NCBI GenBank assembly: GCA_019873665.1
Contig: JAIOAV010000019.1
Location: forward strand, 1 to 36,387
From: Chloroflexota bacterium
Lineage (GTDB): Bacteria > Chloroflexota > Anaerolineae > JAAYEA01
Length of the DNA stretch: 36,387 nt
Reading direction: 5' to 3'
Of this stretch, positions 15,724 to 24,056 are shown piece by piece. Under the pieces are notes generated by a model. The model did not search any database and was not told the origin of the DNA. It saw only the letters and a list, made by a program, of their open reading frames with translations. Position 1 is the stretch's first letter. Each line of letters begins with the position of its first letter. The position numbers were made by a program, and so were the translations under genes.

Positions 15724-17253
15724 ATGCGAATTGCATTGGGTATCTTTGGCCACGAGGCGAACAGCTTTTCGCCGCACATGGCCGACATGGAGGATTTCGG
15801 CGCGCGTCGCCTGAACCGTGGCTACGCTGTGCTAGCCAATTTGCAGGGGGTGCGCATCGAGGAGGCGGGCGCGATGAGCGTATTCGCGGCGCTGCCCGAC
15901 TGCGAGGTGGCGCCGCTGCTGGCGGCGCGCGCCATGTCGTCCGCGCCGCTGCGCCGCGAGACTTTTGCCGCGCTGCTGGACGAGCTGTTGGCGCGGCTGC
16001 GCGCGGCGCTGCCGGTGCAGGGCGTGTTCCTCGTGCTGCACGGGGCGATGATGAGCGAGGATGAGCCGGACGCCACCGGCCGCGTGTTGGATGAGGTGCG
16101 CCGGATCGTGGGCAACGGCGTGCCGGTGGTGGGCACACTGGACCTGCACGCCAACGTCACGCCACGCATGGTGCGCGCGGCCACGGCGCTGGTGGGCTAT
16201 CACACCGCGCCGCATATTGACCTCTATGAGACGGGCGAGCGCGCGGCGCGCATTCTCGTCGGCGCGATCCGTGGCGAGCTGCGTCCCACCATGGCGCTGG
16301 CCCGCCTGCCGATGATCTTGCCCGCGGAGAACGCCCGCCACACCGATGGCCCGCTGGCGGAGGTGCTGGCGCTGGTGTTGCGCGCCGAGGCGGCAGGCGA
16401 GATCCTGCACGGCAGCGTCTATCCGGTGCAGCCGTGGCTGGATACCTCTGATGTGCGCTCCTCGGTGCTGATCGTTACCGATGGCGACCCGGAGGGCGCA
16501 CGCGAGCGCGCCATGGCGGTGGCTGCAGCGTTCTGGGCGCGGCGCCACGACTTTGTGCCTGAGCTGATCGCGCCGGAAGACGCGGTACAGTGTGCGCTGG
16601 CGCGGGAGAGCGGCATGGTGGTCTTTTGCGACTCGTCCGACGCCACCACTTCCGGCTCCACAGGCGATAGCACCGTCGTGCTCCAGGCGTTGCTGCGCGC
16701 CGCGCCCCTTTCCGTTACCGCGCTGCTGAACATCGTGGACCCGCCAGTGGTGGCACAGGCCATCACCGCAGGCGTGGGGGCCGAGTTGACGGTGCAGGTG
16801 GGAGGCAAGCTGGCGCCGGCCTTTTTTCAGCCGGTCGAGTTCACCGGCTACATCAAGACGATCTCCGATGGCGTGTTTCGCTTCAAGGGGCCGGGGATGC
16901 GCGGCGTGGAGCACCGCATGGGACGCACCGTTGTGCTGGTGCAGGGCGGCATTCATCTGGTGGTGATGGAGCGTGCCGTCTCGCAGTGGGACCCACAGCT
17001 CTATCGTAGCCTGGGGCTGGAGCCCGCCGACGCGCGCATCGTGCAGGTCAAGTCGCCCGCCGCGTTCCGCGCCGCGTATGGGCCGTTGGCGGACGAGATC
17101 ATGATCATCCGCGCCATCGGCCCCGCCACGCCGCTCTTTAGCGCGCTCCCCTGGCGACATCTGGGCCGCCCCATTTACCCGCTGGACCCGGATGTGTCAT
17201 ATACGCTGCAGGTGACCAACGGCAGAGGCGAGGACCAGAACGGCCCGGGATAG
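15724..17253 (+). CDS. M81 family metallopeptidase (MlrC / microcystinase C-like)
   Basis: A 509-residue protein with the N-terminal DUF1485/M81 signature MRIALGIFGHEANSFSP. FLVLHGAMMSEDEPD (~102-118) and GTLDLHANV (Asp140, His142), followed by GYHTAPHIDLYETG, provide the zinc-binding residues. The middle HGSVYPVQPWLDTSDV and the C-terminal FCDSSDATTSGSTGDST (~300-316) are also typical. The last motif usually has N-P-G-G-G in place of T-S-G-S, so this copy is a variant there. MlrC cleaves linearised microcystin peptides, but most family members have unknown substrates, probably peptides or amides with unusual residues. AGGAGG precedes the ATG. No signal peptide is present. Confidence 0.88.
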   Translation: MRIALGIFGHEANSFSPHMADMEDFGARRLNRGYAVLANLQGVRIEEAGAMSVFAALPDCEVAPLLAARAMSSAPLRRETFAALLDELLARLRAALPVQGVFLVLHGAMMSEDEPDATGRVLDEVRRIVGNGVPVVGTLDLHANVTPRMVRAATALVGYHTAPHIDLYETGERAARILVGAIRGELRPTMALARLPMILPAENARHTDGPLAEVLALVLRAEAAGEILHGSVYPVQPWLDTSDVRSSVLIVTDGDPEGARERAMAVAAAFWARRHDFVPELIAPEDAVQCALARESGMVVFCDSSDATTSGSTGDSTVVLQALLRAAPLSVTALLNIVDPPVVAQAITAGVGAELTVQVGGKLAPAFFQPVEFTGYIKTISDGVFRFKGPGMRGVEHRMGRTVVLVQGGIHLVVMERAVSQWDPQLYRSLGLEPADARIVQVKSPAAFRAAYGPLADEIMIIRAIGPATPLFSALPWRHLGRPIYPLDPDVSYTLQVTNGRGEDQNGPG

Positions 17254-17287
17254 TCCCTCTCGGCTCAATGATGACAGGGCCAGCGCC

Positions 17288-17363
17288 GTTGCGAGGGAAG
17301 CCCGAAGCAATCTCCAACCGGCGACATGGGGATTGCTTCGCCGCTGTGCGGCTTGCCCATGAC
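17288..17363. repeat. Degenerate intergenic palindromic repeat (REP/MITE-like)
   Basis: CGAAGCAATC (17303-17312) and GATTGCTTCG (17331-17340) are perfect inverted arms. They are flanked by TTGCGAGGGAAGC on the left and GGCTTGCCCATGAC on the right. From memory, palindromes built from a T-T-G-C-G-A-G-G block next to G-A-A-G-C-A-A-T-C are scattered between genes in many bacterial genomes; this looks like a decayed copy. The rest of the 271-base gap holds the aminotransferase ribosome binding site and nothing else I can identify. Confidence 0.6.
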
Positions 17364-17524
17364 AGGCCGGGTTGTTCAGATTCTCAGATCCTGCGGCTCA
17401 ATGGGTGTCTGCCTTCGCCGGGGACTTGTCCGATGTTCGATACCCGTGGGGCACATGCCAGTAGGGAGTTTTCAGCAACCTCTCGCCAGAGGCTGCACGC
17501 GATCACATATCCAAGGAGGACCTG

Positions 17525-18850
17525 ATGTCCAAGACCGACGATCTTGATCTGTCACGAAGCCGGCAGCTCCACGCCCGCGCCCGGCGGGTGATGCCAGGGG
17601 GCGTCAACGCCTCAGCCCGCTATGATCCAGCGCTCGAGCAACCCATCTTCATGGAGCGCGGACAGGGCGCCTATGTCTATGACGTGGATTGTCACCGCTA
17701 CATAGACTATAACATGTCGCATGGCGCTAGCCTCCTGGGACACGGCCACCCCGCCGTCGTCGCCGCCGTGCAAGAAGTGCTGGCAAAGGGGATCCTCTGC
17801 GCCTACGAGACCGAGATCCAGGTGGAGGTGGCGGAGGAACTGCTGCGCCTCTTCCCGGGGCACGACCTCGTGCGGTTCACTGGCTCCGGCACCGAGGCAA
17901 CATGGCACGCGCTGCGCATCGCCCGCGCCTACACCGGGCGCATGGGCGTCGCCAAGTTCGAGGGGCACTATCATGGCGTGAACGACACCGTCGGCTTTAG
18001 CTGCCGGCCCAGGTTGGAGCTGGCGGGCGAGCCGACTGCGCCGCGGCCTGTGCCCGACTCGGCGGGCATCCCGCCGGAGAATGCCACGCGGGTGACGGTG
18101 CTGCCCTTCAACGATGCCGCGGCGGTAGAGCGGTTGCTGCGCGAGAACGGTCGGCTGATCGCCGCGCTGATCATGGAGCCGATCAACTATGACGCGCAGG
18201 GCCTGCGCCCCACACCTGAATTCCTGCGGCTCGTCCGCGATCTGACACGCGAGATGGGGATCGTGCTCATCTTTGACGAGGTGCTCTGTGGCTTTCGCGT
18301 GAGGCCAGGCAGCGCCGTGGCGGACATGGGCGTCACGCCGGACATGACGGTGCTGGGCAAGGCAGTAGGTGGCGGGCTGCCCCTCTCGGTGATCATGGGG
18401 CGGGGAGACATTATGAACGCCTGCACGCCGGTGGGCCCCGCGCTGCAGAGCGGCACGTACAACGCGCACCTGATGCAAGTGGTGGGGGCGCGCGCCTTTC
18501 TGCAGGAGGCAACCAAGCCCGAGTTCTATGCGCACCTCAACGCGCTGGGCGAGCGGCTCTACAGCGGCATGCGCGAGATCTTTGATCGGCGCGACATTGT
18601 GGCGTGGGTGCAGGGGATCGGCGCGCGCTTTGGGCTTCTTTTTGGCCTGTCTGAAGAGCCGCGCAACTATCGCGACACCATGCGCCAGGACATGGGCATG
18701 ATGGCGCGGTTCCATCTCGCCTGCCTCAAGCGCGGCGTCTATCTGCATCACTTTTCGCCGCACCACGGCTATTCTATCGCGCATACCATGGCGGACATCG
18801 AGGAAACGCTGGACGTGATGGATCAGGCGGCGCAGGAGATCGTGAGGTAA
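17525..18850 (+). CDS. Class III PLP-dependent aminotransferase (glutamate-1-semialdehyde aminomutase-like)
   Basis: A 441-residue enzyme. MPGGVNASARYDP and FMERGQGAYVYDVDCHRYIDY open the protein as in HemL-like class III enzymes. The phosphate-binding loop is TGSGTEATWHALRIARAYTG, followed by FEGHYHGVND. FDEVLCGFR (Asp251) contacts the PLP ring nitrogen and TVLGKAVGGG holds the Schiff-base lysine, Lys279. Several positions differ from true HemL (TGSGTEATW rather than NSGTEAVMS; EPINYDAQG rather than E-P-V-A-G-N), so tetrapyrrole synthesis is unlikely; transamination of an omega- or beta-amino substrate is more probable. AAGGAGG lies eight bases or so before the ATG. It follows the M81 peptidase gene in the same direction, so a catabolic link is possible. 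Confidence 0.9.
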   Translation: MSKTDDLDLSRSRQLHARARRVMPGGVNASARYDPALEQPIFMERGQGAYVYDVDCHRYIDYNMSHGASLLGHGHPAVVAAVQEVLAKGILCAYETEIQVEVAEELLRLFPGHDLVRFTGSGTEATWHALRIARAYTGRMGVAKFEGHYHGVNDTVGFSCRPRLELAGEPTAPRPVPDSAGIPPENATRVTVLPFNDAAAVERLLRENGRLIAALIMEPINYDAQGLRPTPEFLRLVRDLTREMGIVLIFDEVLCGFRVRPGSAVADMGVTPDMTVLGKAVGGGLPLSVIMGRGDIMNACTPVGPALQSGTYNAHLMQVVGARAFLQEATKPEFYAHLNALGERLYSGMREIFDRRDIVAWVQGIGARFGLLFGLSEEPRNYRDTMRQDMGMMARFHLACLKRGVYLHHFSPHHGYSIAHTMADIEETLDVMDQAAQEIVR

Positions 18851-18928
18851 GAAGGCACGATCAGCGTTCTTGTCCCGCCGGAGGAAGGGCGGGGGAGGAT
18901 GTGGGGCGCTGCTGGAAGCGAGCGCAGC

Positions 18929-18957
18929 TTGACAAGCCCCATCGGCCCGCGTATACT
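18929..18957 (+). promoter_or_regulatory. Consensus promoter for the GNAT gene cluster
   Basis: TTGACA (18929-18934), 17 bases, TATACT (18952-18957). Transcription would start near 18964, giving a leader of about 120 bases before the GNAT start, in which I see no riboswitch pattern. Confidence 0.82.
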
Positions 18958-19082
18958 ATTATCGGCTCATTGAACCGCGCCTGGTGCCGGCCAGCATCGC
19001 TCCAACCTGCCAAAAGCGGGCTGGAAACGCCCTGCTGTCTGTCCGTTGATGGTCGGGCACTTTCGGGCAAGGGGATGCAACG

Positions 19083-19934
19083 ATGCATAGAGAAAAGGCC
19101 AGCAGTGCGATGGGGATGCGCGCCGCGATCATCGAGGGGACGGTGGCGGCGCTGCACCGCTATTATGGTGTGGCGCTGCGTGGCCAGGTGTACGAGTCGC
19201 CGCACCTGACGTCGCTGTTTACGGCGTGGCCTGACACGCATTTCAACAGCATCTGTCGCGCTGCCTTTGCCGCGGCGACGGTGGATGCGCAGATCGCGTC
19301 GGCGCTGCAGCCCTTTCGCGAGCGGGGCGTGCCGATGCTCTGGCACATCGGCCCATCCAGCGCGCCTCCGGAGCTGGCGGCGCGGCTGCTGGCGCACGGC
19401 CTGGCATTTTATCAGGAGGAGCCCGCGATGGCGGTGGAGCTGGCGCGGGCGCACGAGGCGTTCCCGCACCCGGACGGCCTGACGATCGAGCCGGTGAACG
19501 ATGCCGCTGGATTGCGCGAATGGGTGGAGGTGTGGGGCGTGGCCATGCGCCGTCCCATGCCCGCTGCGACACGCGATCTCTGCTGGCGTGCGTTCTGCGA
19601 GATGGGGCTGGACCCCAACCGCCCGTATCGGCATCTGATCGGGCGGCTCCATGGGGAGCCGGTGGCGACGGCGGCGGCGTTTCTCACGCCGCGCGTCGTC
19701 TCGGTGGAGCAGGTGATGACGCTGCCGGCCGCGCGAGGGCGAGGCATCGGCACCGCCATGACGCTGCGCGTGTTACGCGAGGGCCGTCTCGAGGGGTGTC
19801 AACTCGGCGTGTTGTCTGCGTCGCCTATGGGGCGGCCGATCTATGCGCGGATCGGGTTCCGCGAGGTGTTTGTGTGGCGGCGCTACCGTTGGGATCCGCC
19901 CGCCGGGCCGCCTGTTCGCCTGGATAGCGCGTAA
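19083..19934 (+). CDS. GNAT family N-acetyltransferase (two-domain)
   Basis: A 283-residue protein. The C-terminal half is a GNAT domain: VMTLPAARGRGIGTAMTL (~212-229) is the acetyl-CoA pyrophosphate loop with the R-x-x-G-x-G pattern, followed by LGVLSASPMGRPIYARIGF, the usual beta5-alpha4 end. The N-terminal half (residues ~1-140, with FNSICRAAF) resembles the non-catalytic first domain found in tandem GNAT proteins. The acceptor is unknown. A consensus promoter lies upstream. The small membrane protein gene follows after 15 bases, so this is the head of a run of co-directed genes concerned with lipids and the envelope. Confidence 0.85.
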   Translation: MHREKASSAMGMRAAIIEGTVAALHRYYGVALRGQVYESPHLTSLFTAWPDTHFNSICRAAFAAATVDAQIASALQPFRERGVPMLWHIGPSSAPPELAARLLAHGLAFYQEEPAMAVELARAHEAFPHPDGLTIEPVNDAAGLREWVEVWGVAMRRPMPAATRDLCWRAFCEMGLDPNRPYRHLIGRLHGEPVATAAAFLTPRVVSVEQVMTLPAARGRGIGTAMTLRVLREGRLEGCQLGVLSASPMGRPIYARIGFREVFVWRRYRWDPPAGPPVRLDSA

Positions 19935-19949
19935 GGACGGAGGAAATAC

Positions 19950-20171
19950 ATGTTGGACAAGACGACAACACCCTGGTATCTGTGGCCCTTTGCTGCCATC
20001 TGGCGGCTGCTGGCTGCCATTATCACGCTGACCGGGCGAGTGGTGGCCGCCGTGCTGGGTTTGGTGATCATGATCGTTGGCGTTGTGGTCTCGCTGACGG
20101 TGATCGGGGCGGTGGTGGGCATCCCGCTGATCATCTTTGGTTTCCTGCTGGTGATCCGCGGCTTTTTCTAG
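19950..20171 (+). CDS. Small membrane protein of unknown function
   Basis: A 73-residue protein with two hydrophobic helices (~10-28 and ~33-70, the latter long enough to be two). It has a short charged start (MLDKTTTPWYLWPF) and no other features. ACGGAGG lies about seven bases before the ATG, and the gene is tightly spaced between the GNAT and the PlsY-like gene, which supports its reality. I do not recognise the family. It may be an accessory of the membrane-lipid enzymes downstream. Confidence 0.65.
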   Translation: MLDKTTTPWYLWPFAAIWRLLAAIITLTGRVVAAVLGLVIMIVGVVVSLTVIGAVVGIPLIIFGFLLVIRGFF

Positions 20172-20219
20172 CCGCGCCATCCTTTCGCGCATGGGCGATT
20201 GCCCGCAAAGAGGAGGCGC

Positions 20220-20936
20220 ATGAGCCGATCGCGCCCGCTCGTGAGCGAGTTGGAGAACACAGGGAGAGTTATCCTGCCACTGGCGGTGCTGGCGGCACTG
20301 CTGCTGTTGCCGCGTGCGCCCGTTGGTGACGTCGAGCCGTCCCACACCGATTCACGCGTCGGGTTAGGGCTGACCGTGGCCGGGTTTGCTCTGGGGGCGC
20401 TCCCCTTTGCCGTATGGCTGGGCCGCCTCGTGTTGCGGCGAGAGATCCGTGACGTGGGTGATGGCAATCCAGGCGCGGCGAATGCCTGGCGCGCCGGCGG
20501 ATGGCCGGTTGGCGTGACAGTGGTGCTGCTGGACGTCGGCAAGGGGGCGTTGCCAGTGGCGCTGGCACGCTATGCCTACCAAGTCGGCGGCCTGTGGCTG
20601 GTGCCCGTGGTGCTGGCGCCGGCGCTGGGGCACGCCTTTTCGCCCTTCTTGCGCTGGCGTGGCGGCAAGGCAGTGGCCGCGACCTTTGGCATCTGGACTG
20701 GCCTGACGCTCTGGGAGGGGCCGACGGTGCTGGGGCTGTTGTGCGGCGCGTGGATGGCCGTGCAAGAGCGCGACGCTTGGTCCGCGCTGCTGGCGATGGC
20801 GGGGCTGGGGGTGTATCTGCTGGCGCGGGGCGTGAGCGGGCTGCTCCTGCTCATCTGGTTGGGCAACATGCTGCTGCTGGTGTGGACGCACCGCCGTGAG
20901 CTGCGCGCTGGACCACGCCTGCGTGGGTCGCGCTGA
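20220..20936 (+). CDS. PlsY-like glycerol-3-phosphate acyltransferase
   Basis: A 238-residue polytopic membrane protein. The start at 20220 is fixed by GAGGAGG three to four bases upstream; an earlier in-frame start at 20199 lacks a site. All three PlsY motifs are recognisable: DGNPGAANAWRAGG for the first (normally G-S-G-N-I-G-A-T-N), LDVGKGALPV for the second, and GHAFSPFLRWRGGKAVAATFG for the third. PlsY transfers acyl groups from acyl-phosphate to glycerol 3-phosphate at the membrane, starting phospholipid synthesis. This copy has an extra N-terminal helix (~15-35) and altered residues in motif 1, so it may be a paralogue with another acceptor. Its stop overlaps the start of the glycosyltransferase (TGATG). 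Confidence 0.82.
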   Translation: MSRSRPLVSELENTGRVILPLAVLAALLLLPRAPVGDVEPSHTDSRVGLGLTVAGFALGALPFAVWLGRLVLRREIRDVGDGNPGAANAWRAGGWPVGVTVVLLDVGKGALPVALARYAYQVGGLWLVPVVLAPALGHAFSPFLRWRGGKAVAATFGIWTGLTLWEGPTVLGLLCGAWMAVQERDAWSALLAMAGLGVYLLARGVSGLLLLIWLGNMLLLVWTHRRELRAGPRLRGSR

Positions 20937-22093
20937 TGCCAGAGCCGCTGCGGCATCAGGCGAGCCTGGTGGTGTTTGTGGCGGTGATCTTGGGGATCGC
21001 GCTCTGGAACGCGGCGACGCTACGCCGCCTGTCGCGATATGGTCAGCCGCGCCGCCGGCCGTTCGCGTCGATCCTGGTGCCGGCGCGCGATGAGCGCGAC
21101 CGGATCGAGCGCTGCGTGCGGTCGCTGCTGGTGCAGGATTACGTGCCGTATGAGGTGGTCGTGCTAGACGATCACTCCAGCGACGGCACGGGAGAGGTGC
21201 TGGCGCGGCTGGCGCAGGAAGCGCCACACCTGCGCGCGCTGCGAGGTGCGCCGCTGCCGCCCGGATGGCTGGGCAAGCATTGGGCCTGCCACCAGTTAGC
21301 CGACGCGGCGCGGGGCGAGCTGCTCGTCTTTGTCGACGCGGATACTGAGCACGCTCCGACTACGCTCGCCTCCCTCGTCGCCGCGTTCGAGACCGAAGAA
21401 GCCGACCTTATCTCCGGTTTGGTGCGGGAGGAGGTCGTCTCGTGGGGCGAACGGTTGCTGGTGCCGATGCTCCCCTGGAGCATTCTGGCGTTCGTGCCTT
21501 TGCCGCTGGCGTATCGGTTGCGGTCGCCGGCGCTGGCTGCCGGCATCGGGCAGTTCATGTGCCTGCGGCGTGCCGCGTACGAGGCCCTCGGCGGTTATGC
21601 GGCGGTGCGAGAGCAAGTGGTGGATGATCTGGCGCTGGTGCGCCGGGCGGCGGCGTTGGGGCTGCGCTGGCGTCTTGTGGATGCCACGGAGCTGGTAGGG
21701 TGCCGCATGTACCGCACGTGGCGCGAGGTGTGGCAAGGGCTGGGCAAGAGCCTCTTTGCCGCCTTTGGCTATCACGCGCTCGGCTTTATCTTTGTGTGGA
21801 GCTGGCTGGCGTTGGCGTTCACGGAGCCGGTGGTGGTGCTGGGGCTATGGACGCTAGGCTTGCCACATGGTAGCTGGTCGCCGGGGCTGGCGGGAGCGGC
21901 GGCAGTGCTGTCGCTGGCGCTCTGGACCTTGATTTACGCGCGGATGCGGCTGCCACTCTTCCTCGTGCTGCTCTATCCGCTGACAACATGGTTCTGGTTT
22001 GCGGCCGCGCTGTGCTCGTTCTGGCTGGCATGGACGGGCCGGGCCGTCTGGAAAGGTCGCAACGTGGCGCCGCCGCGCGTGCACTGGCTTTAG
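20936..22093 (+). CDS. Membrane glycosyltransferase family 2 (CrtQ/HpnB-like)
   Basis: A 385-residue GT-A enzyme. One N-terminal helix (~9-26) is followed by ASILVPARDERDRIERC, VVVLDDHSSDGT (nucleotide-binding Asp pair), FVDADTEH (the DxD metal motif) and EQVVDDLALVRRA (catalytic-base Asp region). GCRMYRTWREVWQGLGKSLF is a motif I associate with CrtQ-like carotenoid and HpnB-like hopanoid-associated transferases. Three C-terminal helices (~280-370) anchor it. It would transfer a sugar from a nucleotide sugar to a membrane lipid. It is translationally coupled to the PlsY-like gene, so the two may build an acylated glycolipid together; this is inference. Confidence 0.87.
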   Translation: MPEPLRHQASLVVFVAVILGIALWNAATLRRLSRYGQPRRRPFASILVPARDERDRIERCVRSLLVQDYVPYEVVVLDDHSSDGTGEVLARLAQEAPHLRALRGAPLPPGWLGKHWACHQLADAARGELLVFVDADTEHAPTTLASLVAAFETEEADLISGLVREEVVSWGERLLVPMLPWSILAFVPLPLAYRLRSPALAAGIGQFMCLRRAAYEALGGYAAVREQVVDDLALVRRAAALGLRWRLVDATELVGCRMYRTWREVWQGLGKSLFAAFGYHALGFIFVWSWLALAFTEPVVVLGLWTLGLPHGSWSPGLAGAAAVLSLALWTLIYARMRLPLFLVLLYPLTTWFWFAAALCSFWLAWTGRAVWKGRNVAPPRVHWL

Positions 22094-22123
22094 CGATGGG
22101 CCAGATTCGTCAGGAGCGGAGCG

Positions 22124-22852
22124 ATGATGCAGGCGATCAACTATGACCGGCTAGCGGCGGACTATGCGCGGTACCGGCGCGTGCATCCCCGCGTGCTGGA
22201 GCGACTACTGCAGCGCGGCGAGCTGGGGCCTGACGCGCGCGTGCTGGAGGTGGGCTGCGGCACCGGCAACTATATCGTGGCGGTGCAGGAGGCGACGGAA
22301 TGCATCGCGTGGGGCGTGGACCCCTCCGCCGAAATGTTGGCGCGGGCGCGCTCTCGCGGCGACCGCATTGCCTTCCTGCTCGGCGTGGCAGAGGCACTGC
22401 CGTTGAAGGCGGGAGCTTGCACGCACCTTTTCACGGTGGATGTCATCCACCATCTGCGGGATCGCAGCACCTTCTTCCGGGAGGCGCACCGCGTTCTCGT
22501 AGACGGCGGCATCATCTGCACCGTTACCGACTCGGCAGATATCATCCGCCACCGCGAGCCGCTCGCGGACTACTTTCCCGAGACGGTGGAGGTGGACCTG
22601 CGGCGCTACCCGTCCATCCCGCAACTGATGGCCGAGATGCGCGCGGCGGGGTTCGCGGGGATCGCGCAAGAGGTGGTTGAGTATGCGTTCGAGACGCGCG
22701 ATATCAGCATCTATCGCGAGCGGGGGCTATCAACGCTGCTGCTGCTCCCGGATGATGCGTTCCGCCGCGGCCTGTCGCGCCTGGAGCGGTTGGCAGCGCG
22801 AGGGCCGATCCGCGTCGTGCTCCGGTATGTGATGCTCTGGGGCCACCGATAG
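22124..22852 (+). CDS. Class I SAM-dependent methyltransferase
   Basis: A 242-residue Rossmann-type methyltransferase. VLEVGCGTGNY (~40-50) is motif I that binds S-adenosylmethionine, followed by acidic WGVDPSAEML and a motif with FTVDVIHHLRDRSTFFREAHRVL, as in UbiE/COQ5-like methyltransferases. The start is ATGATG; AGGAG lies about eight bases before. The gene follows the glycosyltransferase by 30 bases, so a lipid or carotenoid substrate is plausible but unproven. A small hairpin (22854-22870) directly follows the stop. Confidence 0.88.
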   Translation: MMQAINYDRLAADYARYRRVHPRVLERLLQRGELGPDARVLEVGCGTGNYIVAVQEATECIAWGVDPSAEMLARARSRGDRIAFLLGVAEALPLKAGACTHLFTVDVIHHLRDRSTFFREAHRVLVDGGIICTVTDSADIIRHREPLADYFPETVEVDLRRYPSIPQLMAEMRAAGFAGIAQEVVEYAFETRDISIYRERGLSTLLLLPDDAFRRGLSRLERLAARGPIRVVLRYVMLWGHR

Positions 22853-22853
22853 A

Positions 22854-22870
22854 TGCGCTGCCGCAGCGCA
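22854..22870 (+). terminator. Short hairpin after methyltransferase gene
   Basis: TGCGCTG (22854-22860) and CAGCGCA (22864-22870) form a seven-bp stem with a three-base loop at the end of the lipid cluster. No T-tract follows, so termination would be partial. Confidence 0.35.
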
Positions 22871-22940
22871 AGTACATGCGCGGCATTTCAGTCAACATAA
22901 CACAACAAGCCGGTGTTTCCGGTGTAAGGAGGCAGAAACG

Positions 22941-24032
22941 ATGAGCGAAGAAGTCAAAATCCTGACGGCAGAGACGGAAGAGGGTCGCAAGGCGATCGAG
23001 GAGGTGATGGCGCACTCTTATCAGGCGGATATTGACAGCGTGCCGCCAGAGTGGGCCAAGGTGCGTGTCGTGGGCGATGTGCCGGTGTCATTCGTGCTGG
23101 TGGACCCGGCGCGAACGATGGACGCGCCGGTAGGCGAGTTCAGCTATGCTTTCATCAAGGATGTCGCCACCCGTGAGGACCGTCGCGACGAGGGCCATTT
23201 CAAGGCGATCATGGAAGAGGTATTTGCGGCGCTGCGTGTGGCGCATATCCCGCTGGTTGTGGCGCATGGCAAGGCGTCGCTCTATCGCCCGCTCAAGTTT
23301 GACGTGTTCACCCACCATTCGGGCGTGTTCGCCACGCCCGACCTGATCGATCGCGCGCTGGGACGCGGTGGCCCGGAAGCCAAGGATCGTCTCCAGCTCG
23401 AGGAAGGGGATTCGGTGCAAGAGGACTTGCTGCTGGTGACGGAGGTGCGGGCGGACTCGCTGATGGAGGCGGCGGAGGCGCTACGCGCTGCGGCGACACT
23501 GGCACGCGAGCGCGGCAAGAGCCGCATCCTCTTTGAGTATCCAGCCGCGCCCAGCTATGGCTCGACCTATCCGGTGCACACCTCGCTGGAGTATCCTTTC
23601 CTGGCACTGGCCCGCGCCATCGGCGCAGAGCACCGTCTGCAGGGCTCGTACCCGGAGGGTGGGCCGATAGGCGATGGCGACTGGATCCGCGTGATTAACG
23701 TCCGCGAGGCGATCTGCGATGGGGTCACTGCCCTGCCGCAGGGCGTAACGCTGCCCGAGGGTGAGATCTGCTTCGAGACCGATACAGGACGCGGTGTGCT
23801 TGCCTGTCATGACGGTAAGCTCACCTCGCCGAGCTTCCCCAGCAACGAGGCAGCATGGGTGATCTGGCCCTCAGTGGCTATCGGGCAACTGATCACCGGC
23901 TACCGCAGCGTCGCCGAGCTGTGCGCGCTGCACCGCACCAAGCTGCCGGAGCCGATCATGTCGTTGCTGGACCTGCTGTTCCCGTCGGTGTGGCGTTTCT
24001 CTCGCAACGAGAACTGGACCTATCGCGCCTAG
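22941..24032 (+). CDS. Eis-like GNAT family acetyltransferase
   Basis: A 363-residue protein. The N-terminal domain (~10-150) is GNAT-like: FSYAFIKDVATREDRRDEGH includes the acetyl-CoA loop (R-R-D-E-G-H), and LVVAHGKASLYRPLKFDVF is the beta5 region with the Y-R-P-L-K-F pattern seen in Eis-like enzymes. Residues ~165-360 form a second domain. The G-x-G of the canonical loop is reduced to E-G-H, so acetyl-CoA binding may be weak. AAGGAGG lies eight bases from the ATG. The gene is followed by the Asp-box propeller with 24 bases between them. The substrate is unknown; an imported amino sugar or aminoglycoside would fit the family. Confidence 0.8.
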   Translation: MSEEVKILTAETEEGRKAIEEVMAHSYQADIDSVPPEWAKVRVVGDVPVSFVLVDPARTMDAPVGEFSYAFIKDVATREDRRDEGHFKAIMEEVFAALRVAHIPLVVAHGKASLYRPLKFDVFTHHSGVFATPDLIDRALGRGGPEAKDRLQLEEGDSVQEDLLLVTEVRADSLMEAAEALRAAATLARERGKSRILFEYPAAPSYGSTYPVHTSLEYPFLALARAIGAEHRLQGSYPEGGPIGDGDWIRVINVREAICDGVTALPQGVTLPEGEICFETDTGRGVLACHDGKLTSPSFPSNEAAWVIWPSVAIGQLITGYRSVAELCALHRTKLPEPIMSLLDLLFPSVWRFSRNENWTYRA

Positions 24033-24056
24033 TGGGCGCGGTCAGGAGGCTTGCCC

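Noticed and set aside
15832..18784. Long minus-strand frames opposite the M81 and aminotransferase genes
   Set aside because: Composition is His/Arg/Gln-rich without motifs, and the plus-strand products carry catalytic signatures.
17525..18850. Calling the aminotransferase HemL
   Set aside because: Key loops differ from true glutamate-1-semialdehyde aminomutase and no tetrapyrrole genes are adjacent; only the class III family is supported.
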